Shown here in pieces: positions 9,338 to 20,999 of a stretch of 21,017 nucleotides of DNA (position 1 is its first letter; each line of letters opens with the position of its first letter). This DNA comes from Paramecium sonneborni (lineage: Eukaryota; Ciliophora; Oligohymenophorea; Peniculida; Parameciidae): positions 35,549 through 56,565 of the forward strand of contig CAJJDN010000228.1 in NCBI GenBank assembly GCA_905182985.1. The letters run 5' to 3'. The position numbers and the translations under genes were made by a program. The notes beneath the pieces were generated by a model. That model made no database searches. It saw nothing but the letters and a program-made list of their open reading frames with translations, and was not told the origin of the DNA.

Positions 9338-10442
9338 TGTTAGATTAGTTAGTAATAATTATTAACTTTGTATGGTAAACATCCAAAAATAAGTTCATAG
9401 CATACAATTCCAAGCTTGTCATATAATTTCATTCATTACAGAAAAAATGTCTGCAGAATTTGTAAATTTTTATTTTTCATCTAATAATTAAGGTGATGCA
9501 TATTTTGTATTAATTAATTAGTATTCTAGTTTCATGTTTCTGAATTAATATGTAATCTAGCTAATGTGTTTAAGGAATCTAATTGATAAATTGATACTTA
9601 TCTAATATAATTTTGATCACTAATTTGTGTTATATTTATAATAATAATAATAAAATGATCGAGTGACTTAATAATATATTCCTGAATAATTAATATCCTC
9701 TCAAGATCAACCATAAATAAGTAATAATGACAATATCTGACTTAAAGTGATATTAGAGTTAAATACAAGAATCAGAACTTTGCTTAGAAATATGAAAGCT
9801 AGATCCCTTAATTTTAAATCATACTCCAATATCTTCCATCTAGATTTTGCCTAAAATTACTTACCTATTACCAGATTGAATCAAATTGTAAATTGGATAC
9901 TCTTTCTCTCTTAGACTTAGATTATAATTGTATTATAGATAGAGCAAAGGCTAGGATATATAATAAAAATAGCTTGTATAAATAGAATGTATTTGTAATT
10001 TTATCAAATTATGTGTGGTGTAGAGATAAACAGAAAAATTACATTAAAAAAGATAATGTTATTATTCCATCTATTCTAATATATTTGTTTTTCTGCTGAA
10101 TCCTTGTTGTTTCAAATTTTCTTTTTAGATTAATAATTTGAATGAATTCTTGACCAGATAATTATTATTCATAATGCGAAATGTAGGAATAAAGTTTTTC
10201 ATTCTTTAACAAATCACCCAACCTTTATCCATGGTTCACCAATTAATTTAATTTTTTAATTTTTCCATTATTTATACTTTATTCTCATTTTTTTATTTGC
10301 TTATTATTATATTGGTACTTATGAAGAGTAACATTCACACTTAAAGAATTGTAAGTTAATTTGAGAATTTCAAACAAAGATTAAACTTTATGGTGTAAAT
10401 GAATAGTATCTGATCATCTTTACAATCATCATTAAACTGTAT
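9338..10442. repeat. Second copy of the 1.1 kb duplicated block (contig start)
   Basis: Matches 8232-9336 base for base as far as could be checked by eye. It starts abruptly within kinase coding sequence right after the n, and its right end continues into unique sequence carrying the start of the same gene. Confidence 0.9.
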
Positions 10443-10519
10443 TTAATAAAATATTTATATTTTTTTTCAACATATAGTTCTCTTCTAGTATTTTCTTGGT
10501 AACATAATAGCTTCTCCAT
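9338..10519 (-). CDS. Protein kinase-like gene, 5' portion
   Basis: Start chosen at the ATG 10517-10519, which opens MEKLLCYQENTRRELYVEKK, a typical soluble coding start. Beyond it the reading moves between frames. A possible 20-nt intron (GTTTAATG...GTAAAG on the minus strand, near 10425-10445) would join IKY to NDQILFIYTIKF. The segments KLIGEPWIKVG and SGQEFIQIINLKRKF follow in other frames; the second resembles kinase subdomain II with Gln where the ATP-binding Lys (VAIK) is expected. The first 100 residues could be a small beta domain of PH type, but this is only an impression. The gene is continued by the 3' portion at 7304-8231. The number of frame changes exceeds what clear introns explain, so contig-end sequence errors or gene decay are likely. 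It is divergent from the giant gene at 11151. Confidence 0.6.
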
Positions 10520-11150
10520 TTCTTATGTAATCTAAAACTAAATAATCATAAAATGAAATGAATAAATATTTAAATATTCTATAGTGTTGTTATATTCTTA
10601 AAACAATTAATGACTATTAGCTAAATAAAAAACATTATTCAAGGCACATTAAAGATAAAATTCAGATTCTTGGGGAAATCAATATTAAAGGAGCAACAAA
10701 AAAATTTTTTTAAAGAAAAAATAAATTATTATTTGACCTTGGTAAAAAAAGGGAAAATTTTTAACCAGAAAGAAATTGAACTGAAAGCTTATTCGATAGT
10801 ATGAGCAAATTTTTGAAAAACCTTGAATATGACTTAATACGAGTCATTAAATGCAAATAAATGAAATTTCTATCTTCAACTGATTGTTGAGGTTTTTTCA
10901 ACTGAATTCAAAAGTAAAAAATAAGATTGAACATAAAGGATATTCATCCCTTAATATTTACTAATAGATATGACTTAAGATTCACTGTAGATTATTGTAA
11001 GGAGTATTAAGATTGCTGCAGTATAATAATTACACATTTCTTAAAGTTAGATTGATGTAATATTATAATAATGCGTACTATGATATAGAGCAGAGATTTC
11101 ATAATGGAAAGATTTATTTGATAAATTTATTATTATTTTTAAATATAAAA
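10520..11150. other. Divergent intergenic region of about 630 bp
   Basis: Separates the minus-strand kinase-like gene from the plus-strand giant gene, so both promoters should lie here. No individual element can be named against the AT background. A short plus ORF (10801-10890, 29 codons, ATG to TGA) is probably chance. The giant gene's frame is open back to the TGA at 10971-10973, with another in-frame ATG at 11055. Confidence 0.5.
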
Positions 11151-14100
11151 ATGACTCCATCATTACCAATAGATCTGGCTGAAACAAATGATAAAGACTT
11201 AAAACCTCAAAATTACATCCATAATAATTAAATAAGATCAGAGATTTGTTAAAATATTCAATAAACAGAAATACAAAACTTATTTATGTTTGATATTATT
11301 CCTAGATTAAGAGGAGGAGGTTGTGTAGCTACAAAAAATCCTTTGAATTAAGTAACAAAATTAAATAATAAACTTCCAATTAATTTTTCCTCAAATATCA
11401 AAGATCACACCAATATTATATCTAAAAAATCTTCAACTTTTTCTGATAAAATAAATTAAGATGAAATATTGTCATCATTTTAATGGTTTTACAATCATAA
11501 AGAATATTTTTAAATTCTTTGTAATGATGATTAATTAAATTAAATATATTATCAACTCATTGAGACATGTGCAGAAATATTATTAAAATAGTTGATAATA
11601 TATATAAGACTTTCGGGGTTTTTGTTTTATTAATTGCTAGATATATGTAATGATCTATTTAGAGTCATATTTTCTTTTTAATTAAAGAATGAGGATAGGT
11701 ATATGTAAGAAAGTTTAAAGCAAAGTCTGCTTGAAATAATATCAGAAATAGAATCATAAATCAGTGTAGAATCAATAAATATATGGAAAAATGGAGTCGA
11801 ATTTGAACTTTAATTGATTAAGACATGTATTGCTCATTGTAGAACTAATTCTGAGAAGGAAAAAGAATTAGTAATTGCCATAGTATGTGGAGTAGCGAGT
11901 TCAATTTCTTAGTTATCTCCAAGTGCTGAATTAATTGATGCTTTAATAGAAGCAGGCAAGTATTTACTTCTAAATTTTTATGATAAGTAAATTTAGCATC
12001 CACTTCAAAAATATGAAATATACTACTTTTTTGAAAATTTAAAATGGTCGATAATTAATTAATTGAAACTTGGGTATTCTGTATAAAAAACAATTAACAC
12101 TGTTTTGGATGGATTTAATTTATATATAAAGCCATCTAAAGATTGGATGATACATTTTTGTTGGGTTAAATTTATATCTGATTTGATGTCTTATAGACCA
12201 ATTGTAAACAAATTTTCACTTAATCAAACTTAAAATTCTAATTAACTAAATTGGAATGAATTAATAGTTTCAAATTAAATTGTATAATTACCTTATGATA
12301 AAGCATCAGGTAAACTTCAAATTTTTGGGAAAAAAAATAACCTCAATTTGAAAGAATTTCGATAATTAATACTATTTTAAGAATATTTATTAGATATTTA
12401 AGAAAAATTTTAATTGCTGCCCTCTTATTCAATATTTTAATTTAATAAGCCAAAGGGAGAATTAGTTAATGATTAGGACTTAAATATTAAAAAGTTAATA
12501 AGTGAATCAAATTTGGAAATAGTAACAATATTAAATGATAATTTAAAATCTTCAAAGGATTAATTAATTAGTCTTTTTGAAACTATAATTTAATAATTTA
12601 CACCAAATATTTAAAAAATCTAATCAAATCTAAACAATTAAATATCAAAAGATGATATTAAATATACAATTAAGTAGATTAAATTATATAGCTAATCATT
12701 TGTGTATAATTTATATGAATTAAATATTATAATAAATTAAGAAAGATAAGCTATTGAAATAATTCAGAATATATTAATTTAAAATAAATAATTTTTTAAA
12801 GAAAAGAGTTTAGCATATTAAATTTCAATAATATAAATTATTAAAGAATTGGAATAATAATATGAATAAAAATATATAATTAACTTTAAAAAATTTCCAT
12901 TGTATTTAATCTAAATATTCCACATATTGTCAATATATTAGGATGAAGTGAATTCCACAAATTTTATGTCTGAAACATCAAATATTAGAATTCAAGAATG
13001 TAAATTTGATTAATAATAACTTTAAGAGGCATTAACAATTTTTGTTAATTATGTTGATAAGTATATCATTTAATAAAAATCAATTAAACGAAAATTTTTA
13101 AAAATATATGAATCAAAATAAGTTAATTTATTTTTATAAGAAAGAATTTCATAAAGATTTCAATCTTAGATACTAATTAATATATATAATTTCTACTTTA
13201 TTTAATAATTAGGAGGTGAATTTGTTGAGTATTATAACAAATGCTTTATTCAACAAAAAGAATTATCCTAAATTGATCTCAGATAACATAGAATAGTGAG
13301 CAAGTAAATTATAATGATTTTACAACTTTTAAAGCAATTATTAGCTCTTAAATAAAAAAAAGTTGTCTCATTAAATACTTCAAAAGATAACGAAAATACA
13401 AAAGTGAATATCCAATAATAGGATCAAATAAAAGATTAGCAAAATATTAAAACTTTTTTAGAAAAGATAATAATTGAAAAAAGAACATTATTATAAAAAT
13501 TACATGATAAATTTGGGGTTAAAATATAAAGTGATATTCACTAAGTAGATTTTAATGAAATTATAATATCATTAGATGATGGGATTGATTTAATTTATAA
13601 GTAAAATTGGTCTGAAGAATTTAAAAGCAAGCATATCTTGAAATTCAAGGAAATTAAAAATAAACTATAGATACTTTAATTGCTAAAACGTAATTAATAG
13701 TCATTTATCATGGAAATAATATGTCTTTTCAATAAATAATTGGAAGAAATAAGATAAGAAGAATAATAATAATAACAACTAGTTTAGATAGAATTGTTAA
13801 GTATAACAAATAATGACATTCAATAATTAAACAAATAATTTAAAATATAAGATTGTATAATTTCTGAAAATCTTTTTAATTGGGATTCATCTATATCTTA
13901 AATATAATAGTTAATTTAGAATTTCAAATAAATAAACAAAATTATTGAATAAAGAAATGAGAATATATAATTAACTTAAGTTTAATTTCAAAAACCAATA
14001 ATAGAATTCACGAATGATACATTTAATTAAAATTATTTTGAAATATATTCTGATTTGAGGATTGAATTGATTAATCTTTTAAGTAAGATAGCTGAATCAA

Positions 14101-17100
14101 AGTAGATTGTTTTCAATGAAAATTTTTTAACATAATTATCAGAAAATCCTTGCATTGATTAAAAAACAACCATATAGATTATATCTGAAGGATCCTCCTT
14201 TCTCTACTAGAAGAGTAATAATACTAATTAAGAATTTATTATTGACAAAGCATATACTTTTATGCTCTAAAATTTAAAGATAGAAAATAATGTCTCAGGA
14301 AATGGTTTTCTTGCAGAATCTTCATATAAAGTTAGAGAAGCAGCAGTATTCAATCTAATTAAGATGTAATCATTTTTGCATGAACCTATAATTTAAGAAT
14401 TTTGCTAATCACTCTTGAAATAGATATGGACTATCGAAAAAGATGCCAGTGTAAGAAGTATTTTAAAAAATAAAGAGATGATTGAAATGTAGAAAAAATT
14501 ATTTTCACAAGATCTTGCTACATTTTCAAATAAATTGAAGATAGAAATGCAGAAAAGATTGAAGAATATAGAGCAATTAGAAACTTAAGTTTTAATCAGT
14601 GATAATTAAGCAATAATGAAGAATTAACTTTAATAAGCTTATGAAGATTTTGAAAACTATTTAGATAATGTTATGGATATGTCATAAAGAATGGATATCA
14701 GTCTCATTTTTTTAAGAGAAATTAGCAAAGATCTAAAGTCAATTAAATCTTCAATTGATTAAGTACTTTCAAGTGTTAAAGGAATAGAAGATGATGTTCG
14801 AAGATTGAGTGGTAAAAATTATGTTTAACTATTATAAATTAGAAAAGAAAAAATATTGAAATAAAAAATGGAAGCAGAATTAGATTAAGTTCATATCTAA
14901 ATTAACACTTAAGAATATGACTCTGTCACAGGAAGGAAAAAAGAAAGTATTAATGGAGTATTTACATCATATTTATTAAAATCAAAATATAATAATTTTT
15001 AAGGAGAAATCAATGAATTTTTATGGTGTGAAAATGAAAGTCAAAAAGATGTTATGCTTCTAAAAGGAAAAGCAGGTTCAGGTAAAAGTAGAGCATCAAG
15101 AAATATAGAAGAATTTCTTTGGTTGAATGATTCTGTTCTTCCTTAATGGATTCCAATCTATGTTTCATTACCATCTTTGAAAGATCCAATGCATAATTTA
15201 TTAGAATAAGCCTTAGAATCTCAAAATTATAATTTTGATAAGATATAAATTAGAGAATTTAAAGAAGCTGTATTTAATGGAAATCTAAAAGTTATATTGA
15301 TCTTAGAAAGCTATGATGAAATGAAATTCCAATGCATTTAATCTAATTTATATTAAACAAATAGATTGGCATAAGATTTAAATCTTCAAATTTCAGGAAA
15401 AAATGTAAAATTAATTATAACTACAAGAGAAGAAATTTTAACATCAATTGGATATTAAACATGGTTTTATGGTAAGAGTATTGATACTTTAAAAGAAGTA
15501 GAAATACTACCATTTACATAAGAATAAAGCTCAGAATATATTAGGTAATATTGTGAAGTCAGTGTTAAAAGAGCTATTAAAAGATTTTATCAATTTTTTA
15601 AATAATTAAGGGGATAAACTATATCCATCAATGAATTCAAATTAATATGGAGTCCTTTAGAAGAAGATATTAACATAATTATTAATTAAAAATAAACTTA
15701 AGATTTTTTATTCAATCCCCAAGATGTAGATAAAATTATTATAAAACTATAAGCTATTGAATTTTTTAATCATATTCGAATAGATTAAATGATCTCATTG
15801 AAAAAAGAGCTTCTTAAATTATGGGGATAATAAAAATTTACAACAGTAATTAAAAATGTGAATATAAATCATTTTATGAGTACTCCATTTATGATGGAAT
15901 TGATTGTCTATGTATTACCTAAGATGACTTTGATATTCTCAGAGCCTAATTATTTAAGAGACACCTTAAAAAAATAATATTTAAAATTACAAAAAGAAGC
16001 CTATTTGTAACACTAATTAATAAATTATTATAAGACTTAATAAGAATAAACAGAAAATTAGGAAGAATTTTTTGAAATAATCAGATTTTCATAAAAATAG
16101 ATAGAGTCTTAAAATTTGTTAGAATAATTTTAGATAATAGAAAATGAATTAGATAATTAAAAATTTTTTGAAAATTTTTCAATGGATTATCCAATAGAAT
16201 ATTTGGGTCCTACTAAAATAATTTCAAGACAAGTTTTTAATGTAACGAAAGATGCAAATTTTATTGTTGGAGCATTTAAACTTAATCAATTTACTGCATA
16301 TGACTTTTATGAAACATTTGTATCATTTTACCATATTCAACAACTTTAAAATTAGAAGGACTTAGGGAAAACATTTAATTATGAAACTACCTTAAATGAT
16401 TTACAAGATTTTTCTTTATTTTTAGCTCTTGATATGACTAAGAATTAACTTACTTAAGTGAACTACAAGTAAAAAGGTAAATTGTAACTAGAAGAAAACT
16501 TTAAGTAGGGACAAAATTAAAATTCATGGGAAGATTACTACTTTGATGAAAATTAATCAAATTCTGAATATTGTAATTTCATAAAAAAGTGTATATTATT
16601 AACCTCGAAAGGTAGCATATATACTTTTAATCATAAATCAATATAAGAGTTTTTCGTAGCTAAATATATCTTAACTTTGCTTGAAACAATGTTTGAAGAA
16701 AAGGATATTCAAATTGTAGGTAAACATTTATAAAATAGTCGATTTAATGCAGATTAATTTAACATATCTTAAGAACATTATTCAGGTTCAATAGAATTAT
16801 TAAAGCCAAAGTTGAATACTATTTCTAATATTAAGGATAAACTACTTTAAATTACGCAATTATCGAATACAAATAGCCAATAACAACTAATTAGAACAGC
16901 ATCAAATACAATATATCTCTTAAGTTCTTTATAAGAAAATTTAAATAATATAGATTTAATGAATGTTACTCTATCTGATACAAAATTAAATAATCTTAAT
17001 TTTTTTAATTCTAATTTAAACTAAACTAAATTCAGGAATGTATCAATTTCATCATGCAATTTCACTTGCACAACAATTGAAAACGCTAAGTGGGAAAATA

Positions 17101-20100
17101 TAATTTGTAACGAGAAATAAACCTTAATTGGTCACAAACAATTAATAAAAAGTCTATTTTTCTCTAAAGATGGAAAAAAATTAATCTCAGGGAGTTTAGA
17201 TGGTACAGTTAAAATTTGGTAAATCTAAGGTGATAAAGATCCAATAACTTTTTAATTTTCAAATGATTAATAAGTCCTTACTGCTTCATACTCTGAAGAA
17301 TAAAATATTCTAGCATGCTTAACTACATAATCCATTTAAATATTAAGATGCGATGATCTTGTCTTGGAGAAGTTAATTCCCCTATAAAATTATTAATATA
17401 CTACTATTATACTATCTCCTAATACATAATATATAGTTGCATAAAATATTAATTCTGTCTACAATATTTGGAAAACAGAAGATTTATAAATAAATCCTAA
17501 CTCTAAGAATTATTAGTTAACAGTTTCATCATAAATAAACTGCACTTAAGTTTCACATAATGCAAAATTATTAGCCATAGGCTGTTCGGAAATCTTAATT
17601 TTTTCAATTAGAGCATTTTAAGATTATTAAGAAATTACAAAATTACCATTTAAAACTTATTCATTAGCATTTTCTAATGATGATTAAGTACTAGCTGCAG
17701 GAGTAGATTTACAAAAAATTAATTTTTGGAGTTTGAAGAATATCAATAATTTTGAGTTACTGTTATCTGTATAAGTAATAGATATTGTCAATAAACTGTT
17801 GTATTCTTATGAGAATAAATACTTGATTTCCAGAACATAATATAAAATTTTCCTATATGAAATTACAAAAGAATAGTATGCTTTAGAAAGTAGTGAAAAA
17901 ATAATTCATTAAGAATTTGCCAAATGCTATGATTTAGAACTTATAAAAAGTTCTAATTATATTGCTATTTGTACTCCTAAGGGAACTATTATAAAATAAT
18001 TAAACAATAATCAAACAATATAAAAATTGGAAGAATCATAATCCTGCCATTCAGTTTTATATAATTCATTGGATGATTTATTGATAATTGGTTTAAATTA
18101 TAAACTCATTCTTTACGATATATAAAATATAGAGAAGATCAATAAAATTAAAGAGATTCCATTGCCCTTTGATCCTCTATAAATAGTTTAATTTAATAAT
18201 TCAAATTAAATCATAATTAGGAGTGAATAATATGTATCATTACATACTTTAGATGATATCAATTCTTATAAGATGTTTTAACTATAAAAACCAAATAAAA
18301 ATTTCATTTTAATAAATTCTGAATATTTCATAATAGGCATAGATAAATTAGTATATACTTAATCTCTTCTTAGCGACTTTGTGAAAGTTTACAATTTCAT
18401 AGATTATCATAGTGTTTCTTTATGTTATTTTTTCTTTTCTCCCGACAGCAAAACATTTACAATAATAGACAATGAATATTAAACTTAATTTGATATTTAG
18501 ACAAAATAGATGATCTAAAAATAAAAATTAAATACCCAAAAGATTTAAAATATGGCTATAAATAAACAGTAAACTCTAGCAATTTTTAATACTTGCATAT
18601 CTTGTAATCCATAAGAATATCAAATATAATTATATAATCTCAAGACTAATTAATTGATACAATCCATAGAAGAAAATTCAAATTATGCATAACAATGTTT
18701 ATAAATAGCATTTTCTGCAGATAGTATGAATTTTGTTACTTTATACAGAGATGATTCAATTAAATTGTGGGACGTTAAAACATATAAACTTATTTCTATG
18801 TTTAAACCTAATATTGCTTCTATTAGTAAGTTAAATCTTTTGAATTAAAATTTATTGGCCTAAGTAAATCAAGATAAGATAAAACTTTGGAATCTTAAAG
18901 CAATATAGCAATAATAAATAGAAATGTCTGGCCATAAAGATTATATTCAAACAATATTAATTTCATCTGATGGATTACAATTAGTTTCTCAATCATAATC
19001 TTAAATTATGAGATGGGATTTGCAATAATTGAAGTTTATTGATGTATTAATGAATAAATCGGACAAAATGTCATCAATAAAGTATTCTGATGACACTCAT
19101 TATTGTGCTGCTATTGTTTAAGATGGATAAATTGTGGTATGGAGTTTCAATACAAAACATTTGATTGAAAGAACCTTTCAAATATTTTGTGCTAATTGTA
19201 AGGATTTTTACTTTGATGTCGAAAATAATTAATTAATATCAAAACATATAATTGTTGAAAAATCTCACATTAATTTAATTTGGAATTTAGAAATAGCTTT
19301 TTAATATTGTAAATTTCAGAACCAGATGAATTTTATAGATTCAAAGGATGTCATATTGATGTCTCCTGACTAAAAATTTTATATATCCAAATCTCCATTA
19401 AAAATTGTGAAGATTTAATAAGAAATTGAAAATGTTAATATAAATATAAATTCTGAAATAGGGGCAATAGCAATATCTAAAGATTCCTCTAAAGTGGCTC
19501 TTGAAGATTTCCAATTTTCTATCATATTATGGTCGATATAAACAAAATAATAGCTAGCCATTTTAAAAGATGAGACAAGTAGCTAATTAAAAATATTGAC
19601 AATGGTATTTTCAGGAGATAGCAAAATATTAATCTCATTTCATTAGAATAGAGAAATAAGACTTTGGGATGTTAGTGATAAATTTACATTACTTTAAAAA
19701 TATACTTCTAAAACTACCGGAGCTTTATAGATTGTTCATGCTTTTTCTCACAATAATGATGACTTTCTCATTCTTTGGGTAGAAGTACAACCTCCACGTG
19801 CCTACATTGATATTTCTTACGATCAATACTACTTATATCACAAAGATTAATCCATAATCCAATTACAATCATATCCTGTGGAAAATGAATTCATAAGTTA
19901 TACTCCTGCTTATTTTGATAATAAGTAGTTATTAGCAGTCTAAAGTAGAGATTCACTTCATATTTGGGATCTTATCTCAAAGTAGGCTCTTGTGATTCTT
20001 GAGGGTAATTCATTAACTTCATCTACTTAGTCCAGCATTTTGTCCTTTTCAGCAAATGGAGAAACTCTATATGGATTAGGGAGGGATCAAAAACTAAGAT

Positions 20101-20657
20101 GCTGGAATTTGTAGAGTAATGTTAAAGTAATTTTAAAACAGCAAGTACCAGTAAAAGCATTTTAGATTAATGAAGATACATAAGTTATTAAAGTTATTGG
20201 AAAAGATAATTTAGTATATGAATATTTATTTGAGGAATTTACAGAAATTTGCTTTTTTGGATCTAAAAATATCGAATTTCCTAATATTAATCTATAAAAA
20301 ATAGAACTATATAAAAAAGAATTTTTTGATTAAGGGAGGAGCTTAAAATTGATAGATAAAAAAACAAACTAAGTAAAATATATAATTAATCAATTTTCAT
20401 CACTAATTACATGTGTTGCATTTTCTAATTGTGGAAAATTATTTATTATAGGATTGCAAGATGGGTCTATTAATATTTATGATGCAGGTTCAAGGATAAT
20501 AGAAAAATATGGAAAACCAGTTTGCAGTAAAACCTTTGCTAGAAGTCCAATTTTACAGGCTGATTGTTGTAGTATTAAGGGATCAAAATTTTCAACATAA
20601 GAAAACGAGAATCTTGAATAACTATTCTTGTAAAAAGGAGCAAAAAATGATGATTGA
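11151..20657 (+). CDS. Giant NLR/STAND-like protein: NACHT NTPase, pentapeptide repeats, WD40 propellers
   Basis: One frame of 3,168 codons, ATG 11151 to TGA 20655-20657, with no intron needed. Residues 1-1050: mostly helical, Gln/Asn/Lys-rich, no recognised domain; RLRGGGC at 52-58. About 1058-1110: HEAT-like helices. About 1115-1235: coiled coil. NACHT-type P-loop NTPase: Walker A GKAGSGKS at 1306-1313, Walker B region LILESYDEM at 1383-1391 (Glu where Asp is usual), sensor-like LIITTREE with Arg1426, and the closing NACHT-superhelix motif HKSIQEFFVAKYIL at 1828-1841. About 1932-1985: pentapeptide repeats. About 1990 to the end: some 14 WD40-like blades (for example SGSLDGTVKIW, DSIKLWD, NREIRLWDV), enough for two propellers. 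STAND NTPases act as nucleotide-driven switches whose repeat domains sense or scaffold; the ligand here is unknown. An in-frame ATG at 11055 would add 32 residues of less convincing sequence. Confidence 0.95.
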
Positions 20658-20891
20658 AATTATTCACAGATCAATTATTAAATAATAATATATAAAATTA
20701 TTTAATATAAACTATTTTTATATAATAGAATAATCTAAAAAAAAAAATTCTTTTTTCTCGTCTTCTTTATTTATTTAATAACTATTGTCAAAACGAATAT
20801 GGATTTTATATTAAATACAAATTATTTACATATTTAAATCTCATCCTTATTTAAAAAAAAGCAAGGGGTCATTACTATCCTTTTTAAAAGG
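20658..20891. other. Short convergent intergenic spacer
   Basis: About 230 bp between the stop of the giant gene and the stop of the minus-strand gene at the right edge. It contains A and T runs (for example 20738-20748), compatible with 3' ends and polyadenylation on both strands, but no specific signal can be assigned. Confidence 0.5.
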
Positions 20892-20999
20892 TCATAAAAA
20901 ATCGTCTAAAACTATAAAGTCTAGGAACTTATCCTTCCTCTCAGCTTTTTTCTATAACTTTAAATGATATTGGGTTTGGTCAAGACTGTCCATTCCTGT
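20892..20999 (-). CDS. Last exon of a minus-strand gene, partial at the window edge
   Basis: Read on the minus strand, 35 codons end at TGA 20892-20894 in a charged, clearly protein-like tail (KKAERKDKFLDFIVLDDFL). Just upstream the frame meets a TGA at 21010-21012, while the bases before 20999 read ...GTAATATAG, which fits the 3' end of a short intron whose 5' end lies beyond the window. The gene therefore most likely continues to the right. An ATG at the third codon of the exon allows a 33-aa ORF, which is less likely. No family can be named from so short a tail. Convergent with the giant gene. Confidence 0.5.

Noticed and set aside
11055..11150. Upstream in-frame ATG as the start of the giant gene
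   Set aside because: The 32 added residues include a Leu/Ile/Phe-rich stretch typical of translated AT-rich leader, whereas the sequence changes to a typical soluble protein at 11151. Not excluded.
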